A stretch of DNA of 64,000 nucleotides. Origin: Bacteroides intestinalis (GTDB lineage: Bacteria > Bacteroidota > Bacteroidia > Bacteroidales > Bacteroidaceae). Under the pieces are notes generated by a model, which saw only the letters and a list, made by a program, of their open reading frames with translations, ran no database searches and was not told the origin of the DNA. The position numbers were made by a program, and so were the translations under genes. Numbering within the stretch: position 1 is the stretch's first letter; the number at the start of each line of letters is the position of its first letter. The DNA lies in NCBI RefSeq assembly GCF_902364365.1, contig NZ_CABJDN010000005.1, positions 1 to 64,000 on the forward strand, given 5' to 3'. Of this stretch, positions 25,296-35,830 are shown in pieces.

Positions 25296-26711
25296 ATGAG
25301 AATTATACATATTGCATTACAGCATAACCGTAAATTTGAAGAGCAGCTATTTATAGAAAAAGTTATATTTCTTACTAAACACCCTTACTTCATTCCATTA
25401 GTTCTGACGGCTAATTATATAAGAAATAATTATAATCTTGCCCAGTCGGATAAAGCATTCTTAAATGGCATATTAAGTACTTGGAATATACGTAAAATTC
25501 CTGTTGTAGATGAACAGAAGTGGAAAGATATTTTAGGAATTAATGAGACTACTGAAACCATGTGGCCAAGTTTGAAAGCTGCTTTTGAAAATATGACAGC
25601 AGAAAAAGCGGAAAAGGCAGAAAGACTAATAAGAGATGAAATTGGATATGATATGGCTGACTTTTTAGATAATATTAGTGAGAATGCCAAGAAGGATATT
25701 AGAAGAAAAGTTATACCGGTTATTGAAACTCCTTTGCAAAAATACTGGTTAGCTTGGCTAGACGATTTCTTTGAGGAAATAGTATTTGAAGAAATTGCAA
25801 GCTTATCACCAGATACTTCTGCAACTTCATTAGTTGTTGTTACATTTCCGGAGTTTATATATTCATATCCAAAACAAATCGGAGATTCTTTTGCCCTTTA
25901 TAGGAAAAGTGTAATTAGTTGTTTTTTGTCTGGAACTCTCCCTGATAACCTTCAACGCAGACCTACTATTCCTAAACTAAGAAAGCTGAAAAATATTCAG
26001 AGTCGTTTTATGCCATGTTATTACAATATATTAGTCGTTCCAGGAACTATTGTATGGAAACATTATCCTACTCAAGATTCAAAATATGTTCTGTATAATA
26101 CGATTCCCGTGTTTCACCAAAACAAATGTATTTTTGCTTGGGATAAACAGAATTGCTCAAATATTGATGTAGGAAAGTCGTTGCATCAACATCCTAAAGC
26201 TATGATTAATAGTGAACAAGAAGGAATATCCTTCGCCAGCGGATCAATATCATTAAGCGATCTCAGCATGAGATTTAATCAAAATCTAAAAAATCGCCTT
26301 TCACCGTGTTTTACAATCATGCATGAAAGTCAAATTCTTAACATAGGATTATCAACCTGCTTAGATTTTAGGTATTCTGCATTTTTTATAAGAAAGAATG
26401 AATGTCAAATTCATATTTTAGTAGCAGCTGGATATAAGTATCCTTGGATGGTTATTCCCCAAATACCTTGCAGAAGAATTGTTGCAAAAAAATTATTTAT
26501 ATATTGCGATAAAGCAGGAGAAAAAGGAATGGGGTCTGCTGTCATGCTAAGTCAGGATGATAAAAGCTTGTGGAAAGGAAAGAAGCCGGAGGAATGTGAA
26601 TGGGACAATATTGATCAAAAACGTTGCGAGCAGATACTGAAAGAACGTAGGGATAAATTAATAGAAGAAAACAGAATGCTAAGTATTGATATCCAAACCG
26701 TCAATTTTTAA
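25296..26711 (+). CDS. Nitrilase-superfamily-like protein of the contractile-tail locus
   Basis: A 471-residue protein without signal peptide. The C-terminal two thirds follow the order of carbon-nitrogen hydrolase motifs: VVVTFPEFIYSYP with Glu186, NILVVPGTIVWKHYP, YNTIPVF, FAWDKQNCSNID with Lys284, and LNIGLSTCLDFR with Cys355, then an amide-hydrolase-like strand HILVAAGYKYP. Glu, Lys and Cys would form the catalytic triad. The N-terminal 170 residues are helical (KAEKAERLIRDEIGYDMADF) and unmatched. It starts 17 bases after the broken tube gene and ends 18 bases before the DUF6603 gene, so it belongs to the same unit. Substrate unknown; the fold call is by eye. Confidence 0.5.
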   Translation: MRIIHIALQHNRKFEEQLFIEKVIFLTKHPYFIPLVLTANYIRNNYNLAQSDKAFLNGILSTWNIRKIPVVDEQKWKDILGINETTETMWPSLKAAFENMTAEKAEKAERLIRDEIGYDMADFLDNISENAKKDIRRKVIPVIETPLQKYWLAWLDDFFEEIVFEEIASLSPDTSATSLVVVTFPEFIYSYPKQIGDSFALYRKSVISCFLSGTLPDNLQRRPTIPKLRKLKNIQSRFMPCYYNILVVPGTIVWKHYPTQDSKYVLYNTIPVFHQNKCIFAWDKQNCSNIDVGKSLHQHPKAMINSEQEGISFASGSISLSDLSMRFNQNLKNRLSPCFTIMHESQILNIGLSTCLDFRYSAFFIRKNECQIHILVAAGYKYPWMVIPQIPCRRIVAKKLFIYCDKAGEKGMGSAVMLSQDDKSLWKGKKPEECEWDNIDQKRCEQILKERRDKLIEENRMLSIDIQTVNF

Positions 26712-26729
26712 GTTTAAATTAGTCACAAA

Positions 26730-29700
26730 ATGGAACCTACTAAATTATTTTCATTTATCCATAAGGAAGTTGATACCCTTTTAATGGATGGTACTGATTA
26801 TTCTATACCCAAGTGGTTAGGAAAGCCGGAAGGTACATTCTTAACTTTCAAATGGAAGAATGATACGATTATTCTTGAAGGAGAAGAACATATCAATTGC
26901 CAAATTTCAGAAGAGTCCGGATTGAGCATATTATGTCAGCAATCTGCTGGAGATTTTCTGGAAAGCTTCTTCAATATTGATGAAGAGGAGACTATCACAT
27001 TACCTTCCATGTTAGAAATATCCAAGGAGGCTTTGAAGAATGTGGAATGTTGTCTTAGCAGTACATGGGTGGACGGCAGGATATCGTGTACGGAACGTAT
27101 TGTGTTAGCCTATCCGGGAATAGACGAAAGTGCTGAGAAGAAAATAACTATTATCCCCGGAATCCTGGAATTGGAAAGAATCATCCTGCATATTGCCAGA
27201 TTACATACGGCCTATACAGCCGGAATAATGGGAACATTCAACATCGGTAAGATAAATATGCAGGCCTATGTGGAATTGGGTATAGGAAGTGAAGTGACTG
27301 TAGGGATTGCTTCTACTGAAGAATCCTTCCCAAGTCTGATGGATTTTCTATCGTGGGTGGTGAAAGAGTTAAATATCACCCAAACCTTCGGTTGGCTATC
27401 TAATGGTGATAAAGCTGTTTTGGATGCAGCTTTGGTTTCAGCATCCATCACAGTCAATACAGACACCGGAAAAGTAGAGAGTTTCTTGACCAAGGGATTA
27501 ATTACTCTTTGGGAAATAAAATTCGAATGTTCCTTTAACTACCCTTCCAGGCAATTGATATGTCAACTGAAAGAAGATCAGAAAATAACGATAGCCGGGC
27601 TTGTGAAAAGCATCAGTGGGGTAGAGAAAGGAATGGAAATATTCAGTGATTTCGGTCTGGGCAGTTGCAGTTTGGCTATTAATCTGAAGAAAAAGACCTA
27701 TTCTGCACTCTGTACTTTAGACGGTGATCTGTCTTTCGGACCTTTTACGTTAAAGCTCGTGGAACTATCGGTAGATATAGACGAAAAAGGTACGAGCATG
27801 AATTTAGGAGGAATTATTGGGGTAAGCAAAGATAAGCACTTATCATTAGGAGCACGTTATGACCATAAAATTGAAGAATGGATTTTGACGGGCAATATCA
27901 GCGGAGAAGAAAATATTACTTTAAAAGAATTGTTGGAACTCTTACGCAACATTCCCGATTTTCCACCCCTTCCTGACTTTCTGGCCTGTATCAGTATGGA
28001 ATACCTCAATCTGGAATATCATTTGCGGCAAAAGAAGTTACTCTATGAAATATGTGGTAAGCTTTCCCTGCCGGTACCTATAAATGTAGGTGAAATTCCC
28101 TTCCTCACTCAAGTGTTACCGAAAAAAATAGACTATGAGGACAACGGACTGGTTTTATCTTATGAGAACGGGATTGTAACCGAAGGAAGCCTGCGAATCG
28201 AATATCCGTTGAAAAAAGAAACGGAAGTGAAGCAAGAGACTACTAAGTTGCAACAAACAAATATGCCAATTGTCCAAGCATCAACAGCAGAAAATAGTCC
28301 AAATAAAGTTCAGGTTTCAGAACAAGGAGATAATGATAAGATTCATTGGCTGGAAATCAACCGTCAGTTAGGACCGGCTTATTTGAACAAGGCTGGTATC
28401 AGATTGGACGGATCTATAGCGGGAGTTGAAATAGTAGGTTCTGTTTCAATAGGTCCTCTAAAGGTAGAGTTATTGGGGTTATGGGCCGGTTATGATTTTG
28501 CACATAGTTGTGTAAAAGGAGGTTTAGAAGGTCTAGGCATTACCTGTCACTCTTCAGTATTCTCTTTAGGAGGTAGTTTGTATAAAATGACTCCTGAAAC
28601 AGAAAATCTTCGGTTGGCGTATGGAGGAAGTATCCTTGTACAGACAGCCAAATGGCAGATAGCCGGTATCGGTTCCTATTCATTACTTCAGGATGGAACA
28701 TGCAGTTTTTTCTTGTTTGTTCGTTTCATGGCACCTTTAGGAGGTGTCCCGGCATTTCAAATTCAAGGATTAATGGGCGGTCTTGGCATTAACAAGAGCC
28801 TGAAACTGCCTAAGGTGGAAGAGGTAGAGAAATTCCCATTACTCAATATGCAGTTAGGTACAGGCCAAGCGGTATTATCCAAGTTAGAGGAAGGCAATGA
28901 TCCTTGGCTGAAGCCATCCAAAGGTAATTACTGGGCAGCTGTTGGAATAGAATTTACATCTTTCGGACTGGTATACGGAAAGATGCTTCTTGCCATATTA
29001 TTAGAAAAAGATATAAGCATCTCACTTCTCGGCACGGCCGAGGTTACACTTCCGAAAGGGAAAAAGGCAAATGAAGCGTATGCATATCTAAAAATATTGC
29101 TGATTGCTGTATTAAAGCCTGAAGAAGGTACACTAACCATTGATGCAGCGCTTTCCCAACAATCTTTCCTGCTTAGTAAAAAATGCCGGATTCAGGGTGG
29201 AGCTGCCTTCTATATGTGGTTTGGCTCCCATCCTCATGCAGGAGATTTTGTGTTGACAGTAGGCGGTTATCATCCTGACTTCAAGTATCCGGAACACTAT
29301 CCAAGCGTTGAGCGCGTAGGTTTTCAATGGTCTGAGAGCAACTCGGTAAGCATCAAAGGCGAAGCATATATGGCACTTACTCCGTCTTGTATTATGGCTG
29401 GTGGAAGACTGGAATTCTTGTATGCAAGCGGCATAGTGAAAGCATGGTTTATTGCTTATGCCGATTTGTTGATACAATGGCATCCTTTCTGGTTCGATGT
29501 GCGAATAGGTGTGGAAATTGGTGTAGCAGTAAGATTAAATTTATTGTTTTGCCATAAAACAATAACCCTCTCTTTAGGAGCGGACCTTCAACTGTGGGGA
29601 CCGTCCATTGGTGGCAAAGCAAAGATTCATTTAAGTATTATCAGCTTTACAATTGGTTTTGGCGCAGATAAACGTGAAAGTGAACCTTTAACATGGAAAG

Positions 29701-30362
29701 GTTTCTCTGATGTTCTTCCTGCCGGGAAGAAAAATCAAATTTTGGCCCAAAGTGGCTTTGAGCCTGTAGAAGGTGTCCAGCCATGGGTAGTTCGTGGGGC
29801 CAGTCTTTGTATATTAACTGAAACTGTCATTCCTCAAGGTACTATTAACATCCGTCCTATGGGATTGACGAACATAAATTCTATTTACAACATTATTCTG
29901 AAAGATGAAAGCGGCAACGTAAAATCATTGGATGATGTCGGTCTGGTATCAGAAGAGGTTAAGGGACGTTTCCCGAAAGCCTTATGGGGTAATCCAAAAG
30001 AATCCGTTATTAAAGCTCCGATGACCGTTGATGTGATTTCAGGATATCGAATCACTCAAAGGCCCTTTGAGGCGAGTGGGGAGATAATATCGGATACATT
30101 GATAAGGAACTTTGATACAAGTAATCCGCTAACTGACGCTCTGAAAAGACAGGAGAGCTTTGCTTTTATTCCAAAAGCAACGAAAAACTCTCTGGAAGAG
30201 ATAAAAAAACTGGAAAATGAGGATGTACGGAAAGCAAGGATTGAGCTTTGCCTGCAACTGGCTGCATTTTACCAGGGTCCTGAAGGAACATATTCAAAAT
30301 TAAAGGAAGATTTGGTCATCAATTTTACGGATGCACCACAAATAACAGAAGGAGGAATCTAA
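26730..30362 (+). CDS. Giant DUF6603 domain protein
   Basis: A 1210-residue protein with no signal peptide. It is built largely of short amphipathic beta strands with alternating Gly and hydrophobic residues. The second half has the DUF6603 hallmarks as I remember them: AAFYMWFGSHPHAGDFVLTV, GGYHPDFKYPEHYPSVERVG, YMALTPSCIMAGGRLEFLYA and LGADLQLWGPSIGGKAKIHL. Residues of about 500-540 are a low-complexity linker (KKETEVKQETTKLQQTNMPI), separating two beta regions. The last 170 residues are less repetitive and more polar. Its stop codon overlaps the next ATG (TAATGG). Role unknown; a large beta-solenoid or baseplate-like scaffold is one possibility. Confidence 0.7.
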   Translation: MEPTKLFSFIHKEVDTLLMDGTDYSIPKWLGKPEGTFLTFKWKNDTIILEGEEHINCQISEESGLSILCQQSAGDFLESFFNIDEEETITLPSMLEISKEALKNVECCLSSTWVDGRISCTERIVLAYPGIDESAEKKITIIPGILELERIILHIARLHTAYTAGIMGTFNIGKINMQAYVELGIGSEVTVGIASTEESFPSLMDFLSWVVKELNITQTFGWLSNGDKAVLDAALVSASITVNTDTGKVESFLTKGLITLWEIKFECSFNYPSRQLICQLKEDQKITIAGLVKSISGVEKGMEIFSDFGLGSCSLAINLKKKTYSALCTLDGDLSFGPFTLKLVELSVDIDEKGTSMNLGGIIGVSKDKHLSLGARYDHKIEEWILTGNISGEENITLKELLELLRNIPDFPPLPDFLACISMEYLNLEYHLRQKKLLYEICGKLSLPVPINVGEIPFLTQVLPKKIDYEDNGLVLSYENGIVTEGSLRIEYPLKKETEVKQETTKLQQTNMPIVQASTAENSPNKVQVSEQGDNDKIHWLEINRQLGPAYLNKAGIRLDGSIAGVEIVGSVSIGPLKVELLGLWAGYDFAHSCVKGGLEGLGITCHSSVFSLGGSLYKMTPETENLRLAYGGSILVQTAKWQIAGIGSYSLLQDGTCSFFLFVRFMAPLGGVPAFQIQGLMGGLGINKSLKLPKVEEVEKFPLLNMQLGTGQAVLSKLEEGNDPWLKPSKGNYWAAVGIEFTSFGLVYGKMLLAILLEKDISISLLGTAEVTLPKGKKANEAYAYLKILLIAVLKPEEGTLTIDAALSQQSFLLSKKCRIQGGAAFYMWFGSHPHAGDFVLTVGGYHPDFKYPEHYPSVERVGFQWSESNSVSIKGEAYMALTPSCIMAGGRLEFLYASGIVKAWFIAYADLLIQWHPFWFDVRIGVEIGVAVRLNLLFCHKTITLSLGADLQLWGPSIGGKAKIHLSIISFTIGFGADKRESEPLTWKGFSDVLPAGKKNQILAQSGFEPVEGVQPWVVRGASLCILTETVIPQGTINIRPMGLTNINSIYNIILKDESGNVKSLDDVGLVSEEVKGRFPKALWGNPKESVIKAPMTVDVISGYRITQRPFEASGEIISDTLIRNFDTSNPLTDALKRQESFAFIPKATKNSLEEIKKLENEDVRKARIELCLQLAAFYQGPEGTYSKLKEDLVINFTDAPQITEGGI

Positions 30363-32476
30363 TGGATAAAGAACACGTTTGTTTGTATAATAAAGTAGAG
30401 CCCGCATTACTGGCTGGTATATGGACTCTTGAGACGCAACAGAAAATTACTGATGCAAAAGGCGATATAGTAAACAAGGGCGAAGATATCAGCGCTTCCC
30501 AAAAAATAATAATTGATTATACACTTACTGGATTATCGCAAGGAACAATAGTCAATCGCTTCCCACTTCCAAATTCTGAGGGAGCTTATACTACCACCGT
30601 TCCTCACGTAATTCTGAAAGATGCAAGATTACCTTGGCGTACACCCATAGGTGGAAACAGGAATACACCATGTGTAGCTTTGTTGTTGTTTACCAGAAAG
30701 GAACAGGAACAGAATATAGAATTCTACGAAGCTACAATGGAAGAGTTTTGTAAGAAGAAGAAAGATAACATATATACACCTAAATACCATAATCTGAGTG
30801 CACAGAGTCTTCAGGAACATTGCCGCTATATGCGGATCACTACCAAGCTGTTTGATAAAGTATGTCCCACGAAAGAGGAGCTATCATTATTGGCTCATTG
30901 CCGTCAGGTATATATCGGTGACAAAGCAGAACTGAATTTAGATCCTGACGGGCTTTTTGCTGTTATTCTTTCTTTGCGGGTCCCTCAATATCAAGAAGGC
31001 ATGGGCAATGCGGATTATATAGCTTGTTTAGTTTCAATAGAAGGGATGGAGGAAGTGTTAGGTGGAAAAGCAACTGAAACAAAACTTGAATTTATTGACG
31101 TAATTGTACTGGATACCTATTCATTCAGTGTGAATGGTACGGCTAAAAACAGTTTTAGGTTGTTCTGTCAAAAGAGTATATCTGAAGCGTTGGAGCCCCC
31201 AATGCTTGCATTGTCACAAGCAGGAACAACCGGAATAGCCGCCAAACGTCTATCTGAAGGATATGTACCTCTATTATATCACCTGCGCACAGGAGATGAG
31301 GGAATGGGATGGTACCGTTCTCCTTTAACTCCGCTACCCGTTCTGCAAAGGGTTAAAGAATCTCCATTTGAGTCTTCAGACAGCGCTTTATGCTATGACA
31401 AAGTAACTGGAGTATTCGATGTATCGAAGGCTGTGGCATGGGAGGCAGGACGAATAGTAGCACTTCAGGAACCATCATTTACTCAAAATTTGATGCATTT
31501 GCGCGTTCGGGGACAAGAATTAACCGACCGAATCATGGCAGGGATGATTAATCGTATGCGTTCTCCTGATGAAAAAGGATTGGTGGACGGTTGGCAGAAA
31601 GAACTGGAAAAAGTGTCGGATGAGGAAATAAAGAGCTGGTTGATTCCGATGAATGGCGGTGAGCAGTTCTTTTCTGCTTTTACAAATGAACAGTTGGATA
31701 TGCTGACAGTCATCCCTAGCCTGGATAATGTTATTACCCCCGAAGGAAGTACATTGACAGCAGATGTGCTGGAAGAAATGGAACATCTGTGCAGGGTACT
31801 GATGCTAAGAAAAGCTGAATTAATAAGCTCCCTTTTGGATAGTGAAGCTCAGAATACCGCCAGGTGGCTTGCAAAGTTGTGGCTGTTATATCCAATATCC
31901 TTTGACACGCTGGTTCCCCATAAAAATCTTCTACCTCCTGAAAGCATTAGATTTTTCTTTATAGACGAAAGTTGGTTGGAAGCAGCCTATGAAGGAGCAG
32001 TGAGCTTAGGTATGGACTCTAGTCGCCAAAGTTGTTTTAACCGGATGATACGGAAACTTTTACTACGATTGACCCATAAAGAAATGCTGAATATACGTGC
32101 ATCTTTGTATGGAGAGATAGCACCACAATCTAAATCGGATACACGTAGCGGATTATTGATAAGAAGTAGTCTGGTCACCTATTGGCCAACATTATCCATA
32201 TCCGCTTTTAATGCTCAAAAGCAAAGTTTAGCTATCCTACGGATGGAATTACTCTCTGAGGATATTATGATCATTCTTTTTGACGGAGTAGCTGAAACCA
32301 TACGGTGTATAGAGCCGAAAGAATGTATTCAGATGGAAATCGATAAAACACGATGTAGTGTGTCGACAGACGGAAAGATGAATTTAAATGCATCCAAAGT
32401 AAAAACGTCTTCAGAATTAGCATTGAAACTTATGTCTGCAGGAGATTGTGCTACATTTAAAGGGAAAGGAGAATAA
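30362..32476 (+). CDS. Large protein of unknown function in the DUF6603 locus
   Basis: A 704-residue, apparently cytoplasmic protein. The N-terminal part has FPLPNSEGAYTTTVPHVILK and DARLPWRTPIGG, then CVALLLFTRKEQEQ. I recall the order PHVxL, LPW, ALLLF from hypothetical proteins that accompany DUF6603 proteins in other bacteria, but no named family comes to mind. The middle is rich in Glu and Lys helices (GLVDGWQKELEKVSDEEIKS). It overlaps the DUF6603 stop by one base and is followed 3 bases after its own stop by the next large gene, so the four genes are tightly coupled. Confidence 0.55.
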   Translation: MDKEHVCLYNKVEPALLAGIWTLETQQKITDAKGDIVNKGEDISASQKIIIDYTLTGLSQGTIVNRFPLPNSEGAYTTTVPHVILKDARLPWRTPIGGNRNTPCVALLLFTRKEQEQNIEFYEATMEEFCKKKKDNIYTPKYHNLSAQSLQEHCRYMRITTKLFDKVCPTKEELSLLAHCRQVYIGDKAELNLDPDGLFAVILSLRVPQYQEGMGNADYIACLVSIEGMEEVLGGKATETKLEFIDVIVLDTYSFSVNGTAKNSFRLFCQKSISEALEPPMLALSQAGTTGIAAKRLSEGYVPLLYHLRTGDEGMGWYRSPLTPLPVLQRVKESPFESSDSALCYDKVTGVFDVSKAVAWEAGRIVALQEPSFTQNLMHLRVRGQELTDRIMAGMINRMRSPDEKGLVDGWQKELEKVSDEEIKSWLIPMNGGEQFFSAFTNEQLDMLTVIPSLDNVITPEGSTLTADVLEEMEHLCRVLMLRKAELISSLLDSEAQNTARWLAKLWLLYPISFDTLVPHKNLLPPESIRFFFIDESWLEAAYEGAVSLGMDSSRQSCFNRMIRKLLLRLTHKEMLNIRASLYGEIAPQSKSDTRSGLLIRSSLVTYWPTLSISAFNAQKQSLAILRMELLSEDIMIILFDGVAETIRCIEPKECIQMEIDKTRCSVSTDGKMNLNASKVKTSSELALKLMSAGDCATFKGKGE

Positions 32477-32479
32477 ATT

Positions 32480-35400
32480 ATGGAAAATAGTAAATATGAA
32501 ACCATGAACGTGGAAGCCTTAATGGTGGATAATATTGTGAAGGGAAACAGCTTTAGGAGATGGAATTACAGTTATTCTTCTCTCGAAAAATTTTGTTCTC
32601 CCGAACCCCAGGCATTCCAAAATGAACAAACAAGTACAAAAACCGGTATCCATCTTCGTTGGATACTTCCCAGACGATTAAGAGAACAGCAAGAAGATGG
32701 AAGTTTTCTACCAATTCCCAATCGTTGGTTGATTACCCGAGGACTTGAAAAAGGCAATGGCCTCACATATACTTCTTGGATATTAGAGAGCGATTGCCCT
32801 TTATCGAGAGTGCTGGAAAGAGAGGAGAAACAAGTATATGATAATATGATAAGTCAGTCTTGTTTCAATCTTGTCCCAAAAACTGTTTATGATATATGGA
32901 AAAGCGGAACCGATGCCTATCGTAACAGCCCTTCTGGGAAGCGAATTGTTGGTGATGCATACCAAGTGAAATTGGGAGCTGCATTTTGTGCAGACAGATG
33001 GATGGAAAGAGCATCTGACATGCCTTTATTCCTGACTGCTTGTGCTCCTGGAAATCCTTACTTTTCGGCCTATACGCCGGTAAATGGCAATATCTTATCT
33101 TTTTACGATAGCTTGGACGGCATTGAGGAAGGAGAACTGCATTATTGGATTGTAGGATGGTATTCTGACCAAAGTAAGGATGAATATTTTTCCGGTCAGG
33201 TCACCGGAATACCTTGGCTAAGAGCAGGTGTCCCTCAAGGCAGCTATAAAGACGAACTGCAAGAAATAAATAAAAGCCGACAATTGCATGTAGCAGTGGG
33301 AGAAAGCCGTGAAGACGTTTTCCGTACCTATATAACAAAACATTTTCCCAAAAAGATAGCTATGAAGGAACTGAACCGAATCAGTGATGCATTAGCTGCT
33401 TTATTTTATCACCAGCCGAATTATCAAAACGAACAGGGAGGTTTACAAAAACTTCATCACAGTATCCATGATGGTGCATTTGAGGCTGTTACAGGCGGAA
33501 ATCGCTATTTGATTGTGAATGAAAAAGACGAAGCTTGTTCTTTGACGGAAGTTGAGAAAAGTCTGCTGAAAAGGCTGAATAATTTCGCTAATGAAGTATC
33601 GTCATTAAAAGGTCTGAGGTTCCGCTTGTTCAGTATATGGTGGAAGCTGAACCATCTGGAAAGCATGGCAGCGAGTTCATCCGATATAGAACGAAAGAAA
33701 TCCATTTGCAAAAGAGCTCTTGAGTACAAACAGGGAACTCTACTGTATCGTACTATAGAACAGTATGAACTGGTTAAACGCTTGTATGCGGATATGCCTG
33801 AAAACGGTAATCCGGAGGCATGCCGCCAGTATGGGGAAGCGCACGGTGTAGAATCAGGAAAAATCTTAAAAGAAGTACCGGCACCACGTTTTTGGAAAAC
33901 AAGAAATCCGTCTTTGCTGATTGCAGGTGTAGAATCACCCGCCGATGCCCAACTGGATCCGGATGGTACGGCATCTCTACGAAGAGCCCCATCATCAGAA
34001 GGAATAAAGTTATCACAAGCTTGGTTGAAACAAATTCCGATGAATGCCGCCCTTTTATATGAGGAATCCAAAATGTTTATTGAAAAGCATGAAAATCTGA
34101 AAAAATGGGTTCAACCGTGGCGTCCGATGTTTGCAGAGTGGAGTATTTCCTATTATCCCGTACCTTTCGAGGGAAGAGAGCAGTGGTGGTTTGATGGAAC
34201 AGATTATCGTCTGAAAGGGAAGGAAAATGTTGAAAACGGCTGGAAATACGGAGGCATTTCTTTGCTGGATGAACATTCGAAACTATTATTTCAGGAAACA
34301 TTGTCTTCCCAGATAGAGAAGACGGATACTGATATGTTCAGAACATTGAAATCCCTGGATATATCGTCATGGAAATTGTTAGGGCAGGAGGCTGTTAATC
34401 TCACAGATCAGATTGCGCAACTGGATTATAGAACATTTCGTAGACCGTATGGAGAAAAAATTACTGATGAGCTCAGGAACTTGGATCAAATACTCGGGTT
34501 TGATGACTCGGATAAAGATTTTTTAAATGCGACGGGAAATAGTATTGTTTGTGCACCATTGGCAGAAGGTGAAGATATGCCACCATTCCATCTAACTCAG
34601 GCAGGAAGCTGTCATATAAAGGATTTGATTCTTTACGATGCATTTGGGCGTACATTAAGTCTCATTCTTTCCTGTGCATTCAAAGGGTTACTTTTTGATA
34701 AGAATTTTCCTCTAATGGTATCTGAACGAATGCTTCAGAAAGGGACTAATAATTTCTTGCTGTGCCCACGCCTTCTTCAACCTGCAAGACTGGAAGTACG
34801 TTGGACAGAACCTGAACATAAGGAAGAAATATTGTCTACTCCGATAGTGGGTTTCATTCTTATAAACAGGTTTAATCATAGCCTGGGCATTTGCAATCCT
34901 GAAGGACATTATATAGGTGAGATGGCTATACGTGTCGATATGGAAGGTAAACGGGCGCCACATTTTATTCCGGCCACAAAAAACATGGAACATCCGGAAA
35001 CTACAAACGAGAAACTGGAAGCTTTTATTGAAGGGCAGACTGCATTGACGGAAAAAGAGTTTGAAGACTTTCTTGATGTATTGGACAAATCTCTTTGGAG
35101 CATGGGATTATCCGGTAAAACCACATCGGAAACAGCTACTTTGATGGGACGTCCTTTAGCCTTGGTTCATGGGGAAGCTTGGATCGCAACAGAGGGAGAT
35201 CCGAGAGTAAATATAGACTTCTCTGACACAGGAATGAATGATACTGACATTTATGATGAATTGGAACTGCCTGTTAGATTAGGCGATTTATCAATGAGTA
35301 AAGATGGTCTGGCAGGATATTACTTGGCTGACGATTTGAAACACTTCTACTCAACAGCCAGACCTTCCAAACCTACGGAAGTTTTAACCATGATCGGTCC

Positions 35401-35830
35401 GGTAGGTAGTACTGACGGTACTTATCTTCATGTGGGATTCGGAACAGAAAAGAGAAAAACTTTCATTGCTTTAATGAATCCTTATGGATGTGTACGCTGT
35501 TACAGTGGCCTTTTCCCTGTGAAAGAGTTAAACATTCCGGAAGAATATGTACGTGAAGTTTTGCGAACAATGGAAACAGAATTTCGGATCGGTCCGTTGC
35601 TAACCCGTGTGCTTGACGAAAAAGGTATATCCTTTCCTCGGTTTCAGGATCAACAAGGCGAGTTCAGTTGGATCGAGGAAGATGATGGCGGAATTAAAGA
35701 ATACCCATTGGTACAACCTGCTATTGCCGGAGATTTTACGGATGAAATAACAATACGAGAAGGCAAACTAAAATATTATGTAGAATCTAATAAAAATGTA
35801 GAAGAAAAAAATGGAAAGAGAAAAAAGTGA
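32480..35830 (+). CDS. Very large protein of unknown function in the DUF6603 locus
   Basis: A 1116-residue protein without a signal peptide. Near the N-terminus GIHLRWILPRRLREQ and PNRWLITRGLEK stand out; a Gly-x-His-Leu-x-Trp-x-Leu-Pro ... Pro-Asn-Arg-Trp-Leu arrangement is, as far as I remember, shared by large hypothetical proteins found beside DUF6603 genes elsewhere. A helical region rich in Lys and Glu spans about residues 330-470. The C-terminal third is mixed alpha/beta (PLALVHGEAWIATEGDPRVN). The last 20 bases overlap the following gene. No enzymatic motif is visible. Confidence 0.55.
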   Translation: MENSKYETMNVEALMVDNIVKGNSFRRWNYSYSSLEKFCSPEPQAFQNEQTSTKTGIHLRWILPRRLREQQEDGSFLPIPNRWLITRGLEKGNGLTYTSWILESDCPLSRVLEREEKQVYDNMISQSCFNLVPKTVYDIWKSGTDAYRNSPSGKRIVGDAYQVKLGAAFCADRWMERASDMPLFLTACAPGNPYFSAYTPVNGNILSFYDSLDGIEEGELHYWIVGWYSDQSKDEYFSGQVTGIPWLRAGVPQGSYKDELQEINKSRQLHVAVGESREDVFRTYITKHFPKKIAMKELNRISDALAALFYHQPNYQNEQGGLQKLHHSIHDGAFEAVTGGNRYLIVNEKDEACSLTEVEKSLLKRLNNFANEVSSLKGLRFRLFSIWWKLNHLESMAASSSDIERKKSICKRALEYKQGTLLYRTIEQYELVKRLYADMPENGNPEACRQYGEAHGVESGKILKEVPAPRFWKTRNPSLLIAGVESPADAQLDPDGTASLRRAPSSEGIKLSQAWLKQIPMNAALLYEESKMFIEKHENLKKWVQPWRPMFAEWSISYYPVPFEGREQWWFDGTDYRLKGKENVENGWKYGGISLLDEHSKLLFQETLSSQIEKTDTDMFRTLKSLDISSWKLLGQEAVNLTDQIAQLDYRTFRRPYGEKITDELRNLDQILGFDDSDKDFLNATGNSIVCAPLAEGEDMPPFHLTQAGSCHIKDLILYDAFGRTLSLILSCAFKGLLFDKNFPLMVSERMLQKGTNNFLLCPRLLQPARLEVRWTEPEHKEEILSTPIVGFILINRFNHSLGICNPEGHYIGEMAIRVDMEGKRAPHFIPATKNMEHPETTNEKLEAFIEGQTALTEKEFEDFLDVLDKSLWSMGLSGKTTSETATLMGRPLALVHGEAWIATEGDPRVNIDFSDTGMNDTDIYDELELPVRLGDLSMSKDGLAGYYLADDLKHFYSTARPSKPTEVLTMIGPVGSTDGTYLHVGFGTEKRKTFIALMNPYGCVRCYSGLFPVKELNIPEEYVREVLRTMETEFRIGPLLTRVLDEKGISFPRFQDQQGEFSWIEEDDGGIKEYPLVQPAIAGDFTDEITIREGKLKYYVESNKNVEEKNGKRKK

